Positions 8,974-17,383 of a stretch of 64,000 bases of DNA are shown one piece after another. Position 1 is the first letter of the stretch. Each line of letters begins with the position of its first letter. The stretch is from an uncultured Woeseiaceae bacterium (lineage in GTDB: Bacteria; Pseudomonadota; Gammaproteobacteria; Steroidobacterales; Woeseiaceae): positions 43,026-107,025 of the forward strand of contig CAJQPR010000105.1 in the NCBI GenBank assembly GCA_905480255.1, written 5' to 3'. The position numbers and the translations under genes were made by a program. The notes under the pieces were generated by a model. It saw nothing but the letters and a program-made list of their open reading frames with translations, did not search any database and was not told the DNA's origin.

Positions 8974-9696
8974 ATGCGACCGAGTGGCCGCGCAACCGAC
9001 CAGTTGAGGTCGGTGCGATTCATTACTGATTTTACCAAACACGCCGAAGGCAGCGTCCTCGCTGAATTCGGGGACACCCGCGTACTCTGTACGGCAAGTG
9101 TGGAAAACCGCGTGCCAGTCTGGTTGCGGGGCGGTGGCAAAGGCTGGGTGACAGGCGAATACGGGATGTTGCCAGGCGCAACGCATTCCCGATCCGGCAG
9201 AGAGGCAGCGCGCGGCAAGCAGACGGGACGTACTCAGGAAATTCAACGCCTCATCGGCAGGTCATTGCGGGCCGCGACTGACATGTCTGCGCTTGGTGAA
9301 AAAACCGTGACACTGGATTGCGATGTTCTGCAGGCTGACGGCGGGACGAGAACGGCGGCAATAAGTGGCGCCTTTGTTGCACTGCAGATCGCGATGAACC
9401 GTTTGTACAGACGGAAGCAGGTCAAAACCAATCCCTTGCATGGGCAGATTGCCGCCGTGTCCGTTGGTATTTTCAATGGAATACCCGTTCTCGATCTCGA
9501 CTATGACGAGGACTCGCAGGCAGAAACGGATATGAATATCGTCATGAACGATGCTGGTCGCTTTGTTGAGGTGCAGGGAACAGCGGAAGGGCACGCGTTT
9601 GATCGGGACGAGTTCAACGCTTTGTTGGAACTGGCAACCAAAGGTATCGACGAAATCCTGGCGGCACAGATCGCAGCGATTGACGGTGCGGACTGA
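8974..9696 (+). CDS. rph: Ribonuclease PH
   Basis: Phosphorolytic 3'-5' exoribonuclease that trims the 3' ends of tRNA precursors and helps degrade structured RNA. Typical RNase PH segments are seen: [12 protein letters not shown] at the N-terminus, [12 protein letters not shown], the [15 protein letters not shown] region and [16 protein letters not shown] in the core. Length 240 is standard and the frame is complete, unlike the frameshifted copy of laboratory E. coli K-12. It is followed by rdgB after 5 bp, a common pairing. Confidence 0.97.
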   Translation: MRPSGRATDQLRSVRFITDFTKHAEGSVLAEFGDTRVLCTASVENRVPVWLRGGGKGWVTGEYGMLPGATHSRSGREAARGKQTGRTQEIQRLIGRSLRAATDMSALGEKTVTLDCDVLQADGGTRTAAISGAFVALQIAMNRLYRRKQVKTNPLHGQIAAVSVGIFNGIPVLDLDYDEDSQAETDMNIVMNDAGRFVEVQGTAEGHAFDRDEFNALLELATKGIDEILAAQIAAIDGAD

Positions 9697-9701
9697 TTTG
9701 A

Positions 9702-10316
9702 ATGGCATCAACTGCGATTGAAAAAATCGTACTCGCGAGCGGAAACGCAGGGAAAATTCGCGAAATTGCCGAGATCTTTTCCGGCCTGAACGCAGAAATC
9801 GTTGCCCAATCAAAACTGGGACTGGAATCGCCGGAAGAAACCGGCTCCACGTTCGTCGAAAATGCGCTCCTGAAAGCGCGGCATGCCGCGGAGCATTCCG
9901 GTCTGCCGGCTATGGCTGACGACTCCGGGATTGCAGTGGACGCACTGAATGGTCGGCCAGGCGTCCGTTCCGCCCGTTACGCTGGCGAAAACGCGACCGA
10001 CGAAGAGAATCTCGATTTGCTGCTGGAGGAACTCAAAGCGGTTCCGGATTCTGAGCGTGGCGGAGGATTTCATTGTGCGGCAGTGTTGGTGTTTCCCGGC
10101 GATACCAGGGAACCACTCATCGTGGAGGAGGTTTGGCGCGGGACGATTCTGCGCGAACGCAGGGGACGTGGTGGCTTCGGTTACGACCCGGTTTTTCTTG
10201 ACGCCGACTCGCAGAAGACAGGTGCAGAAATGAGTCGCGAAGAAAAAAACGCCGTTAGTCATCGTGGCAGGGCCTTCAGGATGCTCTGCGCTAATCTGCG
10301 AGACACTAACCGGTAA
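9702..10316 (+). CDS. rdgB: XTP/dITP diphosphatase (RdgB/HAM1)
   Basis: Nucleotide-pool sanitiser that hydrolyses dITP, XTP and related purine triphosphates to monophosphates and pyrophosphate, preventing their incorporation into DNA or RNA. Landmarks are LASGNAGKIREI at the N-terminus, MADDSGIAVDALNGRPGVRSARYAG split across the active site, and GFGYDPVFL plus the C-terminal SHRGRAF. Length 204 is normal. It lies 5 bp after rph and 5 bp before hemW, so the three are almost certainly co-transcribed. Confidence 0.96.
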   Translation: MASTAIEKIVLASGNAGKIREIAEIFSGLNAEIVAQSKLGLESPEETGSTFVENALLKARHAAEHSGLPAMADDSGIAVDALNGRPGVRSARYAGENATDEENLDLLLEELKAVPDSERGGGFHCAAVLVFPGDTREPLIVEEVWRGTILRERRGRGGFGYDPVFLDADSQKTGAEMSREEKNAVSHRGRAFRMLCANLRDTNR

Positions 10317-10321
10317 AACCG

Positions 10322-11476
10322 ATGCAACGTCTATTGCCGCCGTTGTCGCTGTACATCCATCTGCCCTGGTGTGTGCAGAAGTGTCCCTACTGCGATTTCA
10401 ACTCCCACAAAGCCGCAGATGAAACGCCGTATCGGAGATACATCAACGCGTTGCTCGCGGATCTCGCGCTCGAAGGGATAAAGGCCGGTGATCGATCGGT
10501 CGAGAGCATTTTCCTCGGCGGCGGAACGCCAAGTCTGTTCAGTCCTGATGATATCCGGACTGTTCTGGATTCCTGCCGGAGTTATTTGTCGCTTCCCGAC
10601 CATTGTGAAATAACGATGGAAGCCAACCCTGGGACAGTCGAGCACGGCAGTCTCGCCGCTTACCGTGAAGCCGGTGTGACCAGGCTTTCCATAGGTGCAC
10701 AAAGCTTCTCACCGCAGAGCCTGAAATCTCTTGGCCGCATACATGGAACCAAGCAGATTGAAGACACATTTGCCGAGGCACAAAGTGCGGGTTTCGACAG
10801 TATCAATCTGGATCTCATGTTTGCTCTGCCGGGGCAGGACCGGGACATGGCAGCTGCCGACATTGCCATGTTGCTCGAGCTTTCCCCGGCGCATGTTTCT
10901 TACTATCAGCTGACACTTGAACCCAACACCGTGTTCTTCAGCAGGCCACCGGCCGAGATGCCGGACGAGGACACCGCCTGGGCCATCCAGGAACACGGGC
11001 ATCAGCTGTTCAGGGACGCCGGTTACGAACAGTATGAGATCTCCGCATTCGCGCGGCCCGGGCATCGTTGCCATCACAATCTGAATTACTGGCAGTTTGG
11101 TGATTACCTTGCCATCGGTGCTGGCGCACACGGCAAGCTTACAAGCTCGGACGGCGAAACGGTCCGGTATCAAAAGCCGGCAAATCCGCTGCAATATATG
11201 GAGCATGCCCTAGACGGCCGGCTGGAGTCGTTTCCGGCGCCGATCTCCGGCGCTGATCTGGACTTTGAATTCATGCTTAATGTGTTGCGATTGTCTGACG
11301 GTTTCTCGAGGCAGCTCCTGGAGGACCGGATCGGTGAGGACCGCTTGCTGGTCAGGACGACGATCGATCAGGCAGTTGCAGACGGCTTGCTGGAGAGCCC
11401 GTCGGTGGAGACCTGGAGGCCTACGTCAAGGGGTTTTCGATTCCTAAATGACCTCCAGGCGCGTTTTTTGCCTTGA
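10322..11476 (+). CDS. hemW: Radical SAM heme chaperone HemW
   Basis: Member of the HemW group, once annotated as oxygen-independent coproporphyrinogen oxidase, now regarded as a heme-binding chaperone for respiratory enzymes. The radical SAM cluster motif CVQKCPYC (CxxxCxxC) begins at residue 17. There is no N-terminal extension of the kind seen in true HemN. The sequence continues with FLGGGTPSLF and the C-terminal HemW domain. It shares an operon with rph and rdgB, the usual gammaproteobacterial setting of the gene. Confidence 0.94.
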   Translation: MQRLLPPLSLYIHLPWCVQKCPYCDFNSHKAADETPYRRYINALLADLALEGIKAGDRSVESIFLGGGTPSLFSPDDIRTVLDSCRSYLSLPDHCEITMEANPGTVEHGSLAAYREAGVTRLSIGAQSFSPQSLKSLGRIHGTKQIEDTFAEAQSAGFDSINLDLMFALPGQDRDMAAADIAMLLELSPAHVSYYQLTLEPNTVFFSRPPAEMPDEDTAWAIQEHGHQLFRDAGYEQYEISAFARPGHRCHHNLNYWQFGDYLAIGAGAHGKLTSSDGETVRYQKPANPLQYMEHALDGRLESFPAPISGADLDFEFMLNVLRLSDGFSRQLLEDRIGEDRLLVRTTIDQAVADGLLESPSVETWRPTSRGFRFLNDLQARFLP

Positions 11477-11565
11477 GATATCGCGGAAGCAGGCTGCTGG
11501 ATGGGCTCGTCATTTGCACGGGCCAAGGTACGGATGCGCTAATGCTTATGCACAAGGAGGCTTGT

Positions 11566-11589
11566 ATGCCTGTTTTTTCCGGGCAATAA
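11566..11589 (+). other. Mini-ORF (7 codons) behind a perfect Shine-Dalgarno sequence
   Basis: AAGGAGG is followed after five bases by ATG and the reading frame MPVFSGQ then TAA. A ribosome binding site this strong in front of a seven-codon frame is unexpected by chance, but no conserved role is known to me. It may be a leader peptide for a downstream RNA, or an accident. Confidence 0.25.
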
Positions 11590-11628
11590 GCGCTAATACT
11601 CAGTCGGGCCATCCAGAAGACGCTGTAA

Positions 11629-11758
11629 CTCATTGACATATATAATAATTCGAAATTGAACACAAAATAGACATTTTAGAAACTACTCTTTAAAAATCCC
11701 CACTTAGCGTATTCACTCAATTTTTCTCCACAGAGTTATCCACAGGATTTGTGGATAA
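11629..11758. other. AT-rich tract followed by three DnaA boxes in the hemW-rpmE gap
   Basis: The 378-bp gap after hemW holds an AT-rich tract (about 11629-11697), then a near-consensus DnaA box TTCTCCACA at 11724-11732 and two perfect boxes: TTATCCACA at 11736-11744 and its reverse complement TGTGGATAA at 11750-11758, five bases apart. AT-rich DNA beside clustered DnaA boxes is the layout of a replication origin core. The same boxes could instead let DnaA regulate rpmE or hold DnaA protein. No dnaA, dnaN, gyrB or mnmG gene is in this window, so an origin call is only a hypothesis. Confidence 0.6.
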
Positions 11759-11782
11759 AATTCGGCGGTCCGAATTAGTGAC

Positions 11783-11811
11783 TTGCGGATGGCTGTCCAT
11801 CCCTATATCCT
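11783..11811 (+). promoter_or_regulatory. Candidate sigma-70 promoter of rpmE
   Basis: TTGCGG and TATCCT are separated by 17 bp, and the rpmE start lies 43 bp further on. Both hexamers are imperfect (four of six matches each). The perfect DnaA boxes end about 24 bp upstream of the -35 element, close enough for DnaA to influence this promoter. Confidence 0.35.
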
Positions 11812-11854
11812 ACGCGCCCTTTTTCCTTCGCTTAACCTCTAGGGACGACCTGAA

Positions 11855-12058
11855 ATGAAAGCCGAAATCCATCCTGATTACAGCGATACCAATGTGACCT
11901 GTAGTTGCGGTAACGAATTCACTACCCGAAGCACACTCGGTAAGGACCTTGCGATCGAGGTCTGCTCGGCTTGTCATCCTTTCTATACGGGTAAGCAGAA
12001 AATCGTCGACACCGGTGGCCGGGTCGACAAATTCCGTCGTAAATACGGTATCAGCTAG
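11855..12058 (+). CDS. rpmE: 50S ribosomal protein L31, zinc-binding type
   Basis: Large-subunit ribosomal protein bL31. The two cysteine pairs CSC near residues 16-18 and CSAC at 37-40 identify the zinc-containing (C+) form. This form can act as a zinc reserve and may be replaced by a zinc-free paralogue when zinc is scarce; no paralogue is seen here. The C-terminal [12 protein letters not shown] is typical. It is a single gene between the DnaA-box region and gltA, with a ribosome binding site AGGGACGACC upstream. Confidence 0.97.
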   Translation: MKAEIHPDYSDTNVTCSCGNEFTTRSTLGKDLAIEVCSACHPFYTGKQKIVDTGGRVDKFRRKYGIS

Positions 12059-12277
12059 CGGTATCGGCTGGCGCAACCATCTGCGCTACCAGGAGGCTTT
12101 TTTTAGGCCCCGGCCAATTGCTCCTGTTTCCGGCATCCGGCACCATGGTGTGCTGCAGGCTGGCGCTTTGGCGTGCCTCGCACTGGCGAAGCAGTGAGAA
12201 TTCTGCCGCGTTTCTGCAGTGCAATGCGGTATAGGATATGAGCCGGTCCGCCGACGGCGAATTTATTGAGGACGAAT

Positions 12278-13570
12278 ATGAGCAAAGACGTATACACGCT
12301 AACCAGCCCCGACGGAAAGTCGATGGAACTCCCGATTCGCAAAGGAACCACCGGGCCCGATGTAATTGAAATTGGCCGTCTGTTCGCTGAGCAGGGCGTG
12401 TTTACCTACGATCCCGGATTCGTATCCACCGGCAGCTGCGATAGCGACATTACGTTCATCGATGGCAAAGAAGGCGTCCTCATGTACCGGGGATACCCGG
12501 TAGAGCAACTCGCCAAGCATTCAAATTTTGTCGAAGTCGCATACCTGCTCCTTTACGGAGAATTGCCGACTGCGACAGAGCTCACGCAATTTGATACGTC
12601 GATACGCACACATACGATGTTGAACGAGGGCATGTTGCGTTTCTTCACCGGCTTTCGTTACGACGCGCATCCGATGGCCATGTTGTCGGCCGTAGTTGGG
12701 TCGATGTCCGCTTACTATCACGACACGATGGACATCAATAATCCGGAAGCACGCGAAGTCTTCACACACAGAATAATCGCCAAGCTCCCGACAATCGCGG
12801 CTGCCGCGCACAAACTGACCGCCGGGCAACCGTTCATATATCCGCGCAATGATTTGAACTACGCGGAAAATCTGTTGCACATGTTGTTCGCGGTGCCTGC
12901 GGAGGACTACGAGATAAACCAGGTCGCTGCGGAAGCCCTGGATCTCCTCTTTATTCTGCACGCCGATCATGAGCAGAACTGTTCTACCTCGACGGTACGG
13001 ATGGCAGGTAGTTCCGGCGCCAATCCTTACTCAGCAATTGCTGCCGGAATATCTGCGCTGTGGGGCCCGGCACACGGCGGGGCGAACGAAGCGGTGCTTC
13101 GCATGCTCAAAGAAATTGGTAATGCGAAAAATATTCCGAAGTTTGTAGAGAAAGCCAAGGATAAGGATGATCCGTTTCGCCTGATGGGTTTCGGTCACCG
13201 TGTCTATAAGAATTTTGATCCGCGTGCGACCATTATTCGCGAAATGTGTCACAAGGTTCTCGATCAAATGGGTCGCACAGATTCGCCGCTGTTCGAGCTT
13301 GCTCTCGAGCTTGAGCGTGTCGCGCTGAATGACGAATACTTCATCGAAAAGAATCTCTATCCGAATGTCGATTTCTATTCCGGCATCATCTATCGGGCTC
13401 TTGGAATTCCGACATCGATGTTTACCGTGATGTTTGCGATCGGCAGGACGGTCGGCTGGGTCGCACACTGGCGGGAAATGATCACTGATCCGGGTGGTCG
13501 TATCAGTCGTCCACGCCAGCTCTATTCAGGCGCAGCCAAAAGAGACTACGTAGCAGTCAAAGAGCGTTGA
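12278..13570 (+). CDS. gltA: Citrate synthase
   Basis: Condenses oxaloacetate and acetyl-CoA to citrate, the entry step of the TCA cycle. The length (430 residues) and sequence match the Gram-negative hexameric type. Catalytic residues are visible: [10 protein letters not shown] (His), [14 protein letters not shown] (His) and VDFYSGIIY (Asp). I start it at the ATG preceded by TTGAGGAC, not at the upstream TTG of the ORF track. A GC-rich dyad (CCGCCC-AC-GGGCGG) lies just past the stop, in the short gap to the convergent gene downstream, without a T-tract. Confidence 0.97.
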   Translation: MSKDVYTLTSPDGKSMELPIRKGTTGPDVIEIGRLFAEQGVFTYDPGFVSTGSCDSDITFIDGKEGVLMYRGYPVEQLAKHSNFVEVAYLLLYGELPTATELTQFDTSIRTHTMLNEGMLRFFTGFRYDAHPMAMLSAVVGSMSAYYHDTMDINNPEAREVFTHRIIAKLPTIAAAAHKLTAGQPFIYPRNDLNYAENLLHMLFAVPAEDYEINQVAAEALDLLFILHADHEQNCSTSTVRMAGSSGANPYSAIAAGISALWGPAHGGANEAVLRMLKEIGNAKNIPKFVEKAKDKDDPFRLMGFGHRVYKNFDPRATIIREMCHKVLDQMGRTDSPLFELALELERVALNDEYFIEKNLYPNVDFYSGIIYRALGIPTSMFTVMFAIGRTVGWVAHWREMITDPGGRISRPRQLYSGAAKRDYVAVKER

Positions 13571-13609
13571 TTTCAGGCCGCCCACGGGCGGGGGTGTACA
13601 GCGTTTATC

Positions 13610-14224
13610 TCAAACGTCTTCGTCCAGCAACATGCGAACGGCTGAGTGGTCGGCGCGTTTCATTGGTCGTCCATCCACCGGGCTGATAGGCGCCTGACGC
13701 ATACCATCCACCGGAAAGACAGTTGCTTCAATGGAAGATTCATCATGCAGGAAGCGGAAACCTGCAAATGTTTCCGCTTGGTCCCGCCGGCTTTTCAGAC
13801 GGCGCTCATAAGCTTTGTAAGTCATCTGCTGTTCATCGAGCTTCATCGCAATCAGTTCCGGCGTGTCGGAAAAGACATGCAGGTTGACGGCTGAATTGGT
13901 TGCGGCAGTGCCGTTCAGAACCGGCCCGACAAGTCTCGGGTTGAATGGGGACAGAATCTCCATCGCGGAAAGGGCAGCGCGGCGCATCATTTGCAGCAGG
14001 TTGAGGTGTGATTCACGGCCGAACAGTTTGAGGTGTTCGCTAACGGCGTCCTGAATTTCACTATTGCCGGGAAGCGAGCCACGACCACTCAGGCCAAGCC
14101 TTTCGGCTGCCTTGGTTTTGGCCAGCCGAAAATCCTGAATGCCCTGTTCGACGATGATGCGGGCCGCTTCCTGGGCGAGCATCTGGCGCGCGCGATCGTT
14201 AACCGACACCGTTCTTTTGCCCAT
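13610..14224 (-). CDS. Conserved hypothetical protein, nucleotidyltransferase-like
   Basis: A 204-residue soluble protein that I recognise only as a conserved proteobacterial family, sometimes loosely described as nucleotidyltransferase-like. The middle segment AVNLHVFSDTPELIAMKLDEQQ followed by YERRLKS resembles the core of that fold, but I see no clear catalytic GS and DxD motif, so activity is uncertain. The N-terminal third (DRARQMLAQEAARIIVEQGIQDF) is helical. It lies 16 bp downstream of mrcA on the same strand and converges with gltA. No function should be assumed. Confidence 0.6.
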   Translation of the reverse strand: MGKRTVSVNDRARQMLAQEAARIIVEQGIQDFRLAKTKAAERLGLSGRGSLPGNSEIQDAVSEHLKLFGRESHLNLLQMMRRAALSAMEILSPFNPRLVGPVLNGTAATNSAVNLHVFSDTPELIAMKLDEQQMTYKAYERRLKSRRDQAETFAGFRFLHDESSIEATVFPVDGMRQAPISPVDGRPMKRADHSAVRMLLDEDV

Positions 14225-14240
14225 TAACTCTTCTCAATAG

Positions 14241-16952
14241 TCAGAAAAGATCTTCGTTCTCATTCGATGTGTTGAAAATATCCGGAACCACATCATCAAT
14301 TCCGCATTCCGGAACCATTTCTTCACGGAAATGTTCGAACATGACGTCTTCAAAAGGATGCGAGGCGCTGGCCGGGCACCCGGTAGTTTTCGAAATGCGG
14401 ACGGTAACCATCCCTTCCGGCATCTCCATACGATGATTCGGCGCACCTTTCAGCGCAATTCGTACGAATTCGATCCAGATAGGCAGGGCAGTGCGAGAGC
14501 CTTCCTCGCGCGGTCCCAGTGCTGAATCGTCGTCGTAACCGACCCACACTATGCCAACCATGTCTGAGTTAAAGCCGGCAAACCATGCATCACGCCTGTC
14601 ATTTGATGTGCCGGTTTTACCGGACAGGTCGGTTCGACCAAGCACCCTGGCACGCACACCCGTGCCGCGGCGGACGACGTCGCGCATTGCGTCCTGAATA
14701 AGGAAAGCATTTTGTGGGCTGATTATCCGCTCCGCCAGGTTGACGTCTGCAAACAACTCCGGGGCAACAGTCGCATCCGGTCGATAGGTCTCGCCCAGAA
14801 CAGCCATCTGCTCGAGCGTTACTGTTCCGTCGTCGAAGCTGGCGTCGTACAGACCTTCGATGTCACCGACCATCGAATCATCATCAAATGCCTCATCGCC
14901 AGGTACCGCTGCCGTCACAGGGTCCTCGTCAACGCTCGTCACCATTCCAGTTTCCGGGGAGCGAACGGGATACTGCGGAGCGGGCCGTTCCGACGACGGC
15001 GGCGGTGCTTCTCCGGGTTCGCATTCCGGGCAAACCACCGCCGGATTGGCGCGATACAGCGATTCGCCATTCGGACCGATGATCGCATCGATGACATACG
15101 GTTTTACTGCATAGCCACCGTTGGCAAATGTTGCATACGCTTGCGCCATGTCCAATGGCGACGCGTTACCTCCGCCCAGTGCAAGTGAACCATTGCGCGG
15201 CAATGCAGCGTCGTTAAAACCGAATGGCGACAAATGTCTTACCGCGTTTCCGATACCGGTGTTGTTCAGCAGCAGTCGAACGGACGCGAGGTTCATCGAG
15301 CGCACCATGGCTTCACGCACCCGTTGTTCGCCGTAGAACCGACCGCTGTAGTTAACAGGTCGCCATACCTGCTCCAGTGCGCTTGAGTTAATGACAACCG
15401 GAGCGTCAAGCACGACGGTGGCCAGCGTGTTATCGGTTTCGAGTGCGGCAGAATAAATGAATGGCTTGAATGAGGAGCCCGGTTGTCGCGCGGACTGGTT
15501 GGCTCGATTGAACTTGCTCAGCGAGAAATCAAGGCCGCCAACGAGACTTGTTATGGCGCCGTCGAGCGGATCTACCGAAACCAGCGCCGACTGTGCGGTC
15601 GGTAATTGCGCCAGGGCCCAGCCACCTATAGTTACAGGCATCACATAAATGATATCGCCCGGCGCGAGAACTTCATCGGCAGTCTGTGGCGCGGCCCCGG
15701 TCGTCTCACGGTCAACGTAAGGCTTTGCCCAGGAAATTCCATGCCACGCAATGTTCGACGCAATTCCGTTTTGCAGCATGATGTCGGCACTGTTGTCTTC
15801 GTTCAGCGCGGTGACGATGGCGACCGACAGATCAGCCGGGTTGTTGTAGTCCTGCAGCTGACGCTGCAGCTCTTCAGGCCATTCGGCGTATACCTGGCGC
15901 AGAACGAGAGGATCCACCTCGACGGTATCGATCGGGCCGCGGTAGCCGCGCCGCCGGGTAAATTCAAGCAAGCCGTTCTTGACCGCGTAGTTGCCGGCAG
16001 ACTGAATTTTTGAATCGAGGGTCGTAATGACGCTGTAGCCGGCCGAATATGTTGCTGCTTCGCCGTAGCGTTTCACCATTTCACTGCGCACCATTTCGGC
16101 GACATACGGTGCCGATAGTTCGTTCTTGGTGCCGTACAATCTCGATTCGAGCGGATAGGCCAGCGCTTCATCGAGCTGTTGATCATCGATATAGCCGAGT
16201 TCGTTCATGCGGTTCAGAACATAGCGTCGCCGCATACCGGCGTTGGCAGGGCTGCGAACCGGGTTGTATTCGGATGGCGCCGGCAGAACGCCCGCCAGGG
16301 TTGCCGCTTCCGCAATGTTTATGCTCTGCAGTGACTTGCCGTAGTAGACCTGCGCTGCTGCGGCAACGCCGTAGGCGCGCTGACCGAAGAACATCTTGTT
16401 GAGGAAGAGCGCCATGATCTCTTCCTTCGTGAATTCCTGTTCGATTTGCCAGGCAAGAAAGGCTTCGCGAAGTTTTCGGGTAAAGAGCTGTTCGCGCGTC
16501 AGAAAATAGTCTCGGGCCAGCTGCTGCGTAATCGTGCTGCCACCGCCGGAGATCTCGCCGCTCTTAATAAGTAGCAGGAATGCCCGCAGAATACCCTGGT
16601 AGTCGATGCCAGGGTGCTCGAAAAAGCGGCCATCTTCGGCCGAAACGAAGGCATCAACGACATATGGCGGCAAATCATCGTAAGTAACGAGAACTCGCCG
16701 TCGCTCGCCAACCTCCTCAATGAGGCGCCCGTCACGGCTAAAAACCCTGAGAGGAATCTGTAGCGGGATCTCACGAATATTTTCCGCCTGGGGCAGGCTC
16801 GGCGATACATAGAAGTATGCCCCGATGACAGTCGCTGTTGCCGCGAGTGATCCGGCGACGCCAAGTCCCGCCAGCAGAATCAGCCAGCGCAGCTTGCGTC
16901 GCTTGCCGCCTCGTGAGCGGGATTTTGGATTTGTTGTGTTTCTGTCTTGCAT
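14241..16952 (-). CDS. mrcA: Penicillin-binding protein 1A
   Basis: Bifunctional class A PBP that polymerises glycan strands and cross-links peptides in the periplasm. From the chosen start MQDRNTTNPK (903 residues) it has a basic cytoplasmic tail and one membrane segment (LRWLILLAGLGVAGSLAATA). The GT51 glycosyltransferase follows with SAEDGRFFEHPGID, then a transpeptidase domain with the SxxK motif GSSFKP, SMN and KTGTS. The ORF track adds 66 upstream residues that look non-homologous and are left out. An acidic insert rich in Glu, Asp and Pro lies between the SMN and KTG motifs. It is divergent from pilM, a conserved arrangement. Confidence 0.95.
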   Translation of the reverse strand: MQDRNTTNPKSRSRGGKRRKLRWLILLAGLGVAGSLAATATVIGAYFYVSPSLPQAENIREIPLQIPLRVFSRDGRLIEEVGERRRVLVTYDDLPPYVVDAFVSAEDGRFFEHPGIDYQGILRAFLLLIKSGEISGGGSTITQQLARDYFLTREQLFTRKLREAFLAWQIEQEFTKEEIMALFLNKMFFGQRAYGVAAAAQVYYGKSLQSINIAEAATLAGVLPAPSEYNPVRSPANAGMRRRYVLNRMNELGYIDDQQLDEALAYPLESRLYGTKNELSAPYVAEMVRSEMVKRYGEAATYSAGYSVITTLDSKIQSAGNYAVKNGLLEFTRRRGYRGPIDTVEVDPLVLRQVYAEWPEELQRQLQDYNNPADLSVAIVTALNEDNSADIMLQNGIASNIAWHGISWAKPYVDRETTGAAPQTADEVLAPGDIIYVMPVTIGGWALAQLPTAQSALVSVDPLDGAITSLVGGLDFSLSKFNRANQSARQPGSSFKPFIYSAALETDNTLATVVLDAPVVINSSALEQVWRPVNYSGRFYGEQRVREAMVRSMNLASVRLLLNNTGIGNAVRHLSPFGFNDAALPRNGSLALGGGNASPLDMAQAYATFANGGYAVKPYVIDAIIGPNGESLYRANPAVVCPECEPGEAPPPSSERPAPQYPVRSPETGMVTSVDEDPVTAAVPGDEAFDDDSMVGDIEGLYDASFDDGTVTLEQMAVLGETYRPDATVAPELFADVNLAERIISPQNAFLIQDAMRDVVRRGTGVRARVLGRTDLSGKTGTSNDRRDAWFAGFNSDMVGIVWVGYDDDSALGPREEGSRTALPIWIEFVRIALKGAPNHRMEMPEGMVTVRISKTTGCPASASHPFEDVMFEHFREEMVPECGIDDVVPDIFNTSNENEDLF

Positions 16953-17383
16953 GGTCGCGCGTTTCAGGGCAAACCCGCCAAAAAAGAGTGGGAAAGTGCG
17001 TCGAGCCCAGCCATATATTCGATTCGCACCGTCAAAAATTTCGCCAATTGGGATGCTGCTCCCCAAATATGGCATTCCTGTGGCAGGAGAGCTCGCCAGA
17101 ACGCTCCCAGGCCAGGTCCGATGATAGCCAGCTTTAACTTCCCGCCGCAACGAAAACCGACGTTCGTCACATGCAGGGAATTAAAAATCAGTGAGGTTTG
17201 CCTGTGCCGACCAGTTCACGGAACGAATTAGGCGGCGTCAGTACCATGAGGATCGCTGGGATGTGACCGGATCGTGAACAAAGTCACGTTTTATTTAACA
17301 TTTTATTGATATATAGTTAAATCGGTTTGCTAAGACTAAACCGAAATGTGCTTCGCAACCCTCCGACTTAGAAGGAAAAATAC
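16953..17383. other. Divergent mrcA-pilM intergenic region
   Basis: This 431-bp gap separates divergent mrcA and pilM and must hold both promoters. On the pilM side I can see a CRP/Vfr-like palindrome, an AT-rich stretch with a possible -10, and a dyad CGGTTT-N9-AAACCG at 17323-17343. On the mrcA side a TTGACG hexamer occurs on the minus strand near 17029-17034, but I see no well-placed -10. No gene-sized frame in the gap looks real. Confidence 0.5.
17273..17317 (+). promoter_or_regulatory. CRP/Vfr-like operator and candidate -10 element of the pil operon
   Basis: CGTGA-ACAAAG-TCACG at 17273-17288 is a perfect 16-bp dyad that matches the GTGA-N6-TCAC core bound by CRP-family activators. TATAGT at 17312-17317 is a candidate -10 element without a good -35. 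The palindrome would be centred about 43 bp upstream of the start point, close to the spacing of a class II activator site. Vfr, a CRP homologue, is known to influence type IV pili in Pseudomonas; its role here is inference. Confidence 0.5.

Noticed and set aside
11630-11646. TTGACA followed by TATAAT near 11633-11646
   Set aside because: The two hexamers are only two bases apart, so they cannot form a sigma-70 promoter together.
12069-12104. Possible terminator after rpmE
   Set aside because: A stem TGGCGCA-N6-TGCGCTA exists and a T-run follows, but nine bases separate them, so it is not a convincing intrinsic terminator.
16953-17150. N-terminal extension of the PBP1A frame in the ORF track
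   Set aside because: The extra 66 residues show no PBP-like features and precede the normal cytoplasmic tail; ATG 16952 fits the family.
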